Positions 43,601-64,000 of a stretch of 64,000 nucleotides of DNA are shown here, in pieces (the first letter of the stretch is position 1; the number at the start of each line of letters is the position of its first letter). The stretch is from the NCBI GenBank assembly GCA_018398815.1, contig CM031615.1:55775058-55839057 (forward strand), given 5' to 3'. The notes under the pieces were generated by a model that ran no database searches, had not been told where the DNA came from, and was given only the letters and a program-made list of their open reading frames with translations. The DNA comes from Conus ventricosus. Its lineage: Eukaryota > Mollusca > Gastropoda > Neogastropoda > Conidae. The translations under genes were made by a program, and so were the position numbers.

Positions 43601-43796
43601 ACTGTTACCTGGGCCTGAATTTGGCCATTGCTTTTAACTTCTTGAATATCGAGTGCGACCCCTTGTTGCCAAATTTGCTCCAGGGGCCAACAGTCTGAGT
43701 CGCACTATTTTATGCTATTTATTTTACTTTTTAACATGCACGCTGGTGACCTACTCGTTTTTGAGTGAACCAGTATTTTAGGAAGAAGACGAAGAA
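40700..43796 (+). mobile_element. CR1/Jockey-like LINE (family B) with endonuclease and RT, many frame breaks
   Basis: The endonuclease starts near 40770: CIVVNFQSLIKKKEELSNLV, DVVIGTETWLETEHPAV (catalytic E), RGGGVLIAIRKN, CGSVYRPPDSDEM, then IGGDFNLPDIDWGED. RT motifs: ATGPRWRSWQ (damaged ATGPDG-P), [63 protein letters not shown] (shifted) and FADDS near 42770. The C-terminus is TLVRPVLEYGCSVWDPYHLK to about 43270. The 3' UTR ends in an AGGAAGAAG-type tail. No part is open throughout. Confidence 0.85.
42231..42557 (+). pseudogene. RT core fragment of the family-B LINE
   Basis: The longest clean RT piece: KKGDKTKAENYRPVSLTSIS, HGFRRRRSCETQLITTLNDF and DFSKAFDKVDHEACCLN, holding RT motif A with its catalytic aspartate. 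It ends where one lost base turns the following helix out of frame. The catalytic ADD box lies further on at about 42770 in another frame. Confidence 0.82.
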
Positions 43797-44329
43797 CATG
43801 AGGAAATTAGAATGGAAACCCTTAGAAGAGAGAAGAGCTTTATCAAACTTAACATCTTCTTCAAAGGCAGAGCTAAACTAATTGATATTCCAATGGAACA
43901 ACTAGTATTGAATAAAAGTAGCACCAGGAGTGGCGGTCAATGTTATACCATACCTGCATCAAATATTGACAGCCACTTACATTCATTTTATCCTAGTTCT
44001 GTACGGGCTGTGGAACTCGCTGCCAGGTGCCATCAAGATTGCCACAAATATGCAGTCTCATTTAAAAAACAAATTGATACGACAGTTTTGAGATCTGCAT
44101 ATTGACGATTTTCTATTTTAACTTCCCCAGATATTTCACTGTTACTTGGGCCTGAATTTGGCCATAACTTCTTGAATATCGAGTGCGATTTCTTGTTGCC
44201 AAATTTGCTCCAGGGGCCAACAGTCTGAGTCGCACTATTTTATGTTATTTTATTTTACTTTTTCACATGCGCGCTGGTGACCTACTCGTTTTTGAGTGAA
44301 CCAGTATTTTAGGAAGAAGAAGAAGAACT
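43266..44329 (+). repeat. 531-bp tandem duplication of the family-B LINE 3' end
   Basis: 43266-43796 and 43797-44329 are direct repeats, clearly over 90 percent identical by eye, each beginning ACATGAGGAAATTAGAATGG and ending in the AGGAAGAAGA tail. They carry the last part of the ORF and the 3' UTR. Confidence 0.92.
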
Positions 44330-44334
44330 GAACT

Positions 44335-45600
44335 AAGACTAATTGCATAAGTAAGCAAACTGGGTTTGCTGTTGTAACGAGTGAGTACGCCTTCGGTTGT
44401 ATACTTGAGGAAGAAAATTCGCACTATGCTTACTGAGTGTTGGTGATTGTTACTATTCAAATAACTGCAAAAGTAGGTGTCTAAATATGTTTCCATTCTC
44501 CACCAGTTCAGAGATAAAAGTCTTTGTTCGTCCTTCGTTTTCATTGTGTTGAATGATATTTGTCTGGCTTGAAGAAGACCGAATAGGTCAAGATGCGTAG
44601 TGTTTGTTTTATGATTTGTTTAAATTCTTTCATTTTGGGGCCTAGTTCCTTTACTGTTGTGGTAACACACGGAGGCCAGTTTAGCTATGAAAGGAGGTGA
44701 ACTCACGTAGCAGAAACGTAAAACCTGAGCAAGGTAGACCAACCTCCTAGAGCAATGTTCAGCTTTGCCGGCAGAGAAGCCAGGAGTTTTAGTCCCACCT
44801 GAGGCACATGTGCTGGATAGTTTTGCTCCAGTTGGTTCCTCTCCAGAGTTCAGTGAACTATGCATTCAGAATGCAAAGACTGGAACCACACCGTCGCATT
44901 GCATCCTCGATCAATGGATTAATCTTTAGAGTTTTGTTCAGATTTCCTGACCAACACTGCAAGTATAGATCTGTATCTCTAAGGTTGATCAAAGAAAGTG
45001 TAGACTGCAGCCCTGTCTTGAATTGTTGTCCAGTGTCACATACTTCTGTTAATAAATGGAATGGTCCTGATACTGATAGTTCCAGACAGGATGCTGTGCA
45101 TCTTGTCTGCCCATTATCCTAAGAGAACTCATCATAGATTTTGGCATGCACAGTTCAATCAGAAAAGTTGTGATCTAATATGTAAAGTGCATTCTGTACA
45201 TCTGTTTTCTTGCTCCACCCAATATTAGTCCACAAGAAACAGGGGGAGGTGTGGCATGATAAAGAGCAGTTATGTTGTGTTTTAAAAAAAGTTCTTATGA
45301 AACCATTCCTATGAAACTTTGGTCTTGCTGCCATTTTGGCCATTGCCTGTCTAGTATAATTGATAATACAAGAATGCCCTTTTTAAAAATTAATTTGTTT
45401 GCAGCCACATTCTCCAGTCAGGCGTCCAAATTCAATGACTTTTACATTATGACAGTGGCTAGGGGAAGAAGACGCAAATTGTGTAGTTCAAGCCAATGTT
45501 ACCTTCTTGTACCTGTTTTAGAAGCACTTTTGACGAATTAACCACTAGACTGATGTTAAGGTCACTGCAGACAAAAATAACTGTTTTATGTTTGGTTTCA
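44335..45600. other. Upstream region of the TRMT10C-like gene
   Basis: About 1.3 kb without a recognised protein or repeat. It must contain the promoter and any 5' UTR exon, but no TATA or initiator is convincing. An acceptor-plus-donor arrangement lies at its end (45590-45608). Confidence 0.5.
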
Positions 45601-45656
45601 GGTGAGTGGAAATAAAACAAGCGGCGCATTATCTCCCATACAGGCGGGGAGGAAAG

Positions 45657-58190
<12,534 letters not shown>

Positions 58191-58735
58191 ATAATGGCGT
58201 GCTGATGGTATGGCTGTAGCAGAGAGAAATTGAAGAGTTGCCAAGTGCTACACTATAGTGCAGCTTGCTACGATTTCATGGACAATGCTGCACTTTGATG
58301 AAACGGCATTGACAAACATTGGGAGGAAAAAAAAAACCCAAAGCAAAAAAAAAGAAGAAAAAAAAAACCCTACATGGACTAAGCGGGGGGATAAATGGAA
58401 CCGAGTTAACAGAGATCTATAGACTAGACTTATTTTGTCAAAAAATGAACATATTCAGTTAAGAGAGGAAGAACAAGCAGAAGAAAAATGGCTGAAGACG
58501 ATCACAATTTTACCACAACATTAACTGGTTTCGTCGTCAGCCATGCTGAATTTTTGTATGTGAATCAAAAGCACACGATAACATGCAAGATTTCCGTCAT
58601 CTTGGTCGACTGTCAAGTTGTGTGCCAAGTGAGTGCCACTGAAAGTGCTGTTGAGTCTGACTTAGATTTGGAACGCTTCACTTGCAATGTCAACACGCTA
58701 TAATTTGTGCTATAGAGACCCTAGCAGTTCTATCA
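58191..58735 (+). other. Probable 3' UTR of TRMT10C
   Basis: No coding signal. An A-rich stretch lies at 58326-58370, and no clear AATAAA in a convincing position was found, so the 3' end is not fixed. Confidence 0.5.
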
Positions 58736-59040
58736 GTGTCGCTGTGGCTGACAAACTTTGCAGGGAGAACGTTGCACGTTCTGCTTATCGTATGACTGTT
58801 GAAGAGACAAACTGCAGAGGAGGAGACTTTATATTCTGCAGATGTTATGGCTGTGTTAGAGACAATCAAGTGACAGGGGGATGATATTGAATGTTGTGCA
58901 GCTGGTGTGGCTGTGGTAGAAATGAAGTTGGGGAGGGAAGATGTTTTTTGGTGTGCAGATGATACGGCGGTAGAGAAAAACTGTAAGGAGAAGATGTTTA
59001 ATATTTGGTGACGGTGTGGTTGAAGAAGACCAGCTGTACC
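58736..59040. repeat. Degenerate ~55-60-bp tandem repeat
   Basis: Units resemble GTTGAAGAGACAAACTGCAG followed by GGAG-GAT-TT--T-TGCAGATG-TATGGCTGTG; about five diverged copies. A related copy is at 58190-58235. Confidence 0.7.
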
Positions 59041-59109
59041 CAGAGAACATGAACTGGTCTGTGGATGGGGCAACACACTTCTCTTTCCTGTTTTCTTCAG
59101 GACAAAACA

Positions 59110-60340
59110 GTCATCCTATCATGCCTGTTTGAAGAAAAATCTGTGTCAGAGCATATTTGAGAGTAAATGAAAATCTTATCAGCGCAGAGTAGAAGATAAA
59201 ATTTCCCTATTAGTGCGTGTTTGATGAAAAATCTTATCAGTGCATAGTAGCAGATTGATCTTCCTGTTAGTGCATGGATGATCCCTTCAGTGCATATTTA
59301 AGAGAGTTTGTTGTCTGTCGCTACAGGTTTGATAGATGATTTTTCAATCTGTCAATGTTGAAAGATGATCCTGTTTGTGTGTGTTAGATCATTCTTCTAT
59401 CAGTGCATGTATTTTCCTGTCGCTGTGCTCCCTAAACTTCTATTTTCAGTTAGTAGCTGGCCCCCTGACTTTTTAAAAGGATATTTATACCTCAACCTTT
59501 CAGAGAATAAAAAGTTAAGTTTTAAAAATCTTGCAGACTATAGCAAGTTTGGTCTTGTGATGAAAGCATTTCATCCTTTTTTTTTTAGCAGCTGATTGTA
59601 TTGGCTGCTTCGTAGTTTTTACTACACAGCTTGCCACCTTGTTTTCCTAGACATGCAGATTTGTTCATTCAAGATGTGTCGTCAGTGTTCTTTTGCTTTC
59701 TTTTGCTTTTTAAATTGATGCCATGGTTGATGATATTCGGTACTGGTGACTTTGATCATGAAGATAGGGATTTTTATGAAATTGAAAAACTTGCTTGCAT
59801 TGCTATTGTGTGCATGTGGATATATGTGCATGTGCATGCGTGTTTGACAGTGAATTCTCATACTGATGATATATCCAGATTATAGTTACGAATTCCCATA
59901 AAATAATTTGTTTGATACTGATGATATGGAGATTATATAAATGACAAAACAAAGCCTGATGTATGCGATTGTGAAAGGTGCACTTCAAACAGAAGCTCGA
60001 CTCTTTCTGTGAAGTTCAGTTCACTTCAGTAATGCTTAATTAATCCACACGGAAATTCACTTCAAACTCTCTCGTTAGCCAGACAAAATGTTTGCTTGTG
60101 AAGTTGATACATAGATATATGTACTTGTAGGCAAACATTTTGCTGCGTCTTTCTACTTCAGTTCAGATTTTTTTAAGCATAGACTGCAATTTTTGTATGT
60201 ATCATTCAAATGTACAAAATAGAAAGTCCTGTATCATTGCTTATTGGAGGATAAATCTCAACAGTACAAGGTAAAAGATAACTCTTCCTATCAGTGAATG
60301 TTAGAAAATAAACCTACACTGGAGCATGCTAGACAAGAAA
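59110..60340. repeat. Scattered short degenerate repeats (ATCAGTGCAT family)
   Basis: Phrases such as TCTTATCAGTGCATAGTAG, TTAGTGCATGGATGATC and TATCAGTGAATGTTAGA recur at about 59175-59300, 59395 and 60285. No gene is seen. Confidence 0.5.
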
Positions 60341-61380
60341 GCACATGTGTTTACAACATACAAAAGAAATGCTGTGTGGAGTTAATTTTGTTTTTGGTTG
60401 ATATTGGTCTGACCACAGTGTGCTAGTTCTGATGTTACTAATCTGTTGATCACATAAAATATCATAATTTCCAGCTATTTACGCAGGGTAAAGAGAGAAC
60501 AGTTGTATCTGAAATTCAGTCAGAACTATTTTTCCATCTGACTTTTAGGCTCAGGTTTTTTCTGCAGTGTGCAGTTAACCTTTCTGCTTTGTTGCTGCCA
60601 GTTCATCTTCCTAGCCGTTTATTCCCATGCTGGTCATTCCGCTTCTCCTTTACACCAGGAACAGCTTCATCCTGTCTCAGTGCCAGTGCCAGCAGTCTAC
60701 AAGAAACTATCTCTATCGAGTTGTAAAGCACCCCATTGTTCCTGGTGATCCTGGAGTCGCGGGTTTGAATCTCTGCCAGGCCATTTGGGCACAGGAGGGT
60801 TTTTCATATGGAGTTACCATTACTTTTTATTCTAATTTTTCGTAAAACTGAAACTCAGATTCTGTTTGTGAAGACATGCATATTATATATATGCAAAACA
60901 CTTTGTACACACATAAAGTTTTATTGCCAACTTCCAGAAGAGAAGACCAGTTTGGCCCTTGGTATGGATGAAGTATGCACATGCATGCATGCATCATACA
61001 TAACATCTTCAGGCATGTGCGAAAAATCAAGTGACTGACATTCAACTGAACTGCACCAGAATGAATGAGTAGTGCCAGCAGGCAGCTGTTCAGTCTACTC
61101 TACCCAGGTAGTCAGCCGGTTGTGTAAGCGAGTGTGGATTGGAAGGCATTTAAGGCTTGGTCTCCAGCCAAGGATAGGTGCAAGTGAAAAATTTTTCACC
61201 TCTTGACAAGTTTTTTTTTCTTCTAATTTGGTTGTGTGAAATAATGATTTTTATTTTATACATTGCCTGTTTTGAAAGTCCAGACTATTGTAGAAATATT
61301 TCTGACTATAACAATATTTACAAAATTATGACCGGATCAACGAGGGAAAAAATGGGTCTCTGAGAAAAAGTGGATTTACA
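60340..61380. other. Non-coding, with a possible tRNA-derived SINE fragment at 60735-60800
   Basis: CGCGGGTTTGAATCTCTGCC resembles a tRNA T-arm (B box). No A box at the right distance is obvious, so the SINE reading is tentative. Confidence 0.3.
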
Positions 61381-61383
61381 GAG

Positions 61384-61411
61384 GGGGGGGGGGGGGGGGG
61401 GGGGGAGGGGA
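61384..61411. repeat. Poly(G) tract
   Basis: G run with one A near its end. Confidence 0.9.
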
Positions 61412-63315
61412 GATCCAACTTGTTGGATTTGGCGACTATTTGTAAACCCACTTTGTGCTAGAGTATGCACACACACTTAAGAGCTTTCCTACATGATTCT
61501 ACCTGAAGACATGTTAACAAGTGCTGCTGTTCAAATCGTACTCGGATCTAAGAACACGTTGGTGGGCACATGGCATCTTTGTCAATTTGCATCATTCAGT
61601 CGATGTTGAAGAAAAAAATCATTCAGACAAATTTTGCTCCATGTATGGAATCTGTTATTCATTAAAGCGGTGATGCATAAGATTGTTATCCAGAACTCTG
61701 TTTGAAACTGCTGATTTGAAACCTTGTTTGATGAAGGTTCCTCTCCCTTGCCACTCTTTTTCTTGCATGGCTGTAGAGTTTTGTTTCTGCTCAATGATTG
61801 GCGAGCAAAAACATGCAGGATTGATTTGATCCCAATTGTCTTTGTTTGTGGGTCGGAGATATGGCACCCCATTCAAATAGAAATCCACGTGCTACGTTAT
61901 GATGTCGAGATGTTGTAGTGAGGTAAAAACAACACTTGAAAATTCTATTTCCACATATGAACAATCATGCTGCTTGATGATTGGTGCTTGCTAGTGAAAT
62001 GTCTGTCTTTTTATTTTTTCTCCATGAAGTTTTGCAGAATTCTATGTGAGTGATCCTCCAATGCTCAACCCCCCCCCCCCCCCCTCCCCCGCCAAAACTT
62101 TGGAGAATGGAAAACCTTTACCACGACATGAAATCCTGAATAGTGTTCAACAGTACATACTGTAATTGTGAAATAGGTGATTGAAGAGTGCTGCTTCATA
62201 TCGTCCAAAATTCCATTACCTTTAAAGCAATTTATTCCCAGAAAAGTATTTGAAACTAAACAGCGTTTTATTCATTGGTTGTTTCTTCTTTTACAAACCT
62301 GTTCAAAGCAAGGAGGGGCAGATGGGAAAGAGAGTGATAGTGTTCCTTTTATTCTATTGCATTATTCTTATCTTTGAAGTAACGTAAAATACTGCTATCT
62401 GATAAATCGCCCTCTGAGAATGTTTAACTGGCATTCATTTTTTCATGCTGTTTTTGAAGCCCAAAATGATGTTGATTTCCTCCATATCCTAAAAGAGGTC
62501 AGAGTATCAATCAAGACTGTCTTGGTGCCTGATAAGAGGCATCAAGATCTTGTCGAGAACATATGCCCACAAGTTTACGTGTTTCATGTAGCTATCATGA
62601 ACTTTGAGTTCACGACTTTGGTATGTCATTGCAGCGCTTTCTGCCTTACACTGCTACTTTGCTCCATCTCCCTCTCTCGAGTATGAAACATTAACCGTCA
62701 TCAAAACAGATGGCCCTGGTGATTTTATCACGCTCATCTTATATCTTTAAAATCCAGATAATTTTCCATTTCTGTATGAATCTATGAAATGCAACACATC
62801 AACCATAATATGCAATGGAAATCTTCATGTATAACTTGCAGTGCAACCAACTCACGGACTATAATGCAAATTGATTGTGAAGTGAAATGCAGCTCACCGA
62901 CTGTAATGTGCGATGGTATGGGAAAAAATATGATTCAGCTCCTGACAAAAATGTGCAATGCGACTTAATGACCAAAATATGATGCAATGTGACATTTAGT
63001 GAACAGTCACCAAAAAAAAACCACACACACATGTCCCCAAACATGTTTCCTTTCAGAATCAGTCTTGCCAAAAAGATAAAAACAAAAGCAAATCCAGACT
63101 TTTTTCCACTCATTGATTTTATTTCTTATGTGGCAGAATTTTTTTTATTTCTGAACTGTTTTTGAAATGTGCACAACCACTATTTCATTTTAAGATAAAA
63201 CAGTTCAAATGATACCAGGATATCTACTTCAAGTCCAATTTTTTCCCCCCACATCTTGTCCAAAACATGCAATTTTAAACAGTTTGTTCACAAACAGTTG
63301 GTCACACTAAGCATA
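61412..63315. other. Non-coding stretch
   Basis: No recognisable protein, RNA gene or repeat apart from a poly-C tract at 62070-62092. Confidence 0.5.
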
Positions 63316-63318
63316 TCC

Positions 63319-63378
63319 AATCTCTTCTTCTTCTTCTTCCTAAAAGGCTGGTTCACTCAAAAACGAGTAGGTCACCAG
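63319..63378 (-). mobile_element. 3'-end fragment of a family-B LINE
   Basis: Read on the minus strand, CGCTGGTGACCTACTCGTTT, TTGAGTGAACCAG and TTTTAGGAAGAAGAAGAAGA match the last ~60 bp of the element at 44268-44330, including its tail; an extremely 5'-truncated insertion. Confidence 0.85.
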
Positions 63379-64000
63379 CGACCTAGCAGACCTGTGCACT
63401 TGAAATATACCACAGGAGTATTTTCCTGTCAAAAATTGGCTTTTCCATGCTACTGGCATATTTTCAAAAGATCTGCGCTCTCAGCAGGTTTTTCACTGAA
63501 AGCTACATGCTTTTTTACTAATATTTCTGTGTGATTTGAATGAATAATGCAGAACAAGATGATTTTCAAACTTTCTGAGGTTGATTCCCAGTTTGAAGTA
63601 CTGAGAGAAATCTAATTTTGCACAAAACAAATTTGAGGAACTCACTTTGAACACATTTGAAATGTATGTGGGGTTATGTAGTATATTACCTTTGTTTTTC
63701 TTTTTTCACTTTTTAACATTGGTGTGCAAAATACATCAAAGGTGTGTGGGTGCACAGGTCTAAAGCGGCCGAGGCAAACTCTTTGAGAATGGATTCCACA
63801 GTACCAGCACACCATCAGCTAACTGGGTACTCTACATAAGCAGTGCACTAGATCAAAGAAATAAAGACTGAAATGATTTAGCAGCTGCATTGTAACTTTT
63901 TTCCCCCCGCACTTTAATGCGTTTTGCTTGTCAGTGGAAAAAAACAGTATATGATTGTCAGAGAGGAAGCGATTTGAAATGGAATGTTCATGTTCTCTCT
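63379..64000. other. Non-coding end of window
   Basis: No feature found. Confidence 0.5.

Noticed and set aside
44808..45122. 104-codon open frame upstream of TRMT10C
   Set aside because: No domain, no splice support and no recognisable homologue; could be chance in the 5' flank.
59631..59885. Open frame in the 3' flank of TRMT10C
   Set aside because: No motif, no conserved pattern and AT-rich sequence; length is expected by chance.
60735..60800. tRNA gene
   Set aside because: Only a T-arm-like B box is visible; no acceptor stem, anticodon arm or A box can be aligned.

Overview
The window is animal nuclear DNA, most likely from a mollusc (probably a gastropod). The evidence is one spliced gene with canonical GT-AG introns, CR1/I-type LINEs, Ty3/Gypsy, DIRS, hAT and Polinton/Maverick transposons, a short retroposon that looks like a mollusc SINE, and very long (TG)n, (GA)n, poly-G and poly-C tracts. 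I see no bacterial operon, CRISPR array, rRNA or canonical tRNA gene. The species call is inference.

Layout, left to right. 90-5258: a complete Ty3/Gypsy element (Ty3-A, + strand) with 216-bp LTRs and a 5-bp target duplication; its gag is split by a 5'-truncated CR1-like LINE (family A). 5290-7013: a second family-A LINE, itself split by a 171-bp SINE-like insertion. 7070-12672: a DIRS-type tyrosine-recombinase retrotransposon (- strand) with ~130-bp inverted terminal repeats and an internal complementary region. 12800-13400: a LINE 3' fragment. 14035-14127: an isolated first coding exon (- strand) of a mitochondrial carnitine/acylcarnitine carrier-like gene. 14550-15152: microsatellites. 15831-16000: a LINE relic with a hairpin. 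16925-18140: a third family-A LINE. 18356-22335: a nearly complete LINE with endonuclease, RT and RNase H (- strand, 13-bp target duplication), nested in another LINE fragment. 22730-23010: a foldback repeat. 23990-31640: 7.6 kb of abnormal homopolymer-inflated sequence, best explained as uncorrected read consensus. 31680-36482: decayed Polinton genes (DNA polymerase B, integrase, three accessory genes). 36700-39000: minor repeats. 39211-39300: a hAT-like MITE. 39301-44329: LINE fragments and a LINE with EN and RT (family B) whose 3' 531 bp is tandemly duplicated.

45657-58190 is the one convincing host gene: TRMT10C/MRPP1-like, the SPOUT methyltransferase subunit of mitochondrial RNase P, in four coding exons totalling about 409 codons. 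One missing base falls on the catalytic-loop motif and may be an assembly error. Its last intron holds a 59-bp minisatellite into which a second Ty3/Gypsy element (Ty3-B, - strand, ~91-bp LTRs) inserted. Ty3-B in turn carries a 1072-bp deleted hAT element with the start of a BED-finger transposase. The final exon's splice acceptor lies in the last minisatellite unit.

58190-63999: 3' flank with degenerate tandem repeats and a short family-B LINE tail, no recognised gene.

Overall the window is a stratified transposon graveyard around one housekeeping gene. Target duplications allow the order of insertions to be read directly. I found nothing I would call a new functional system. The most notable items are the intact DIRS terminal architecture, the Polinton gene cluster and the three-level nest in the TRMT10C intron.
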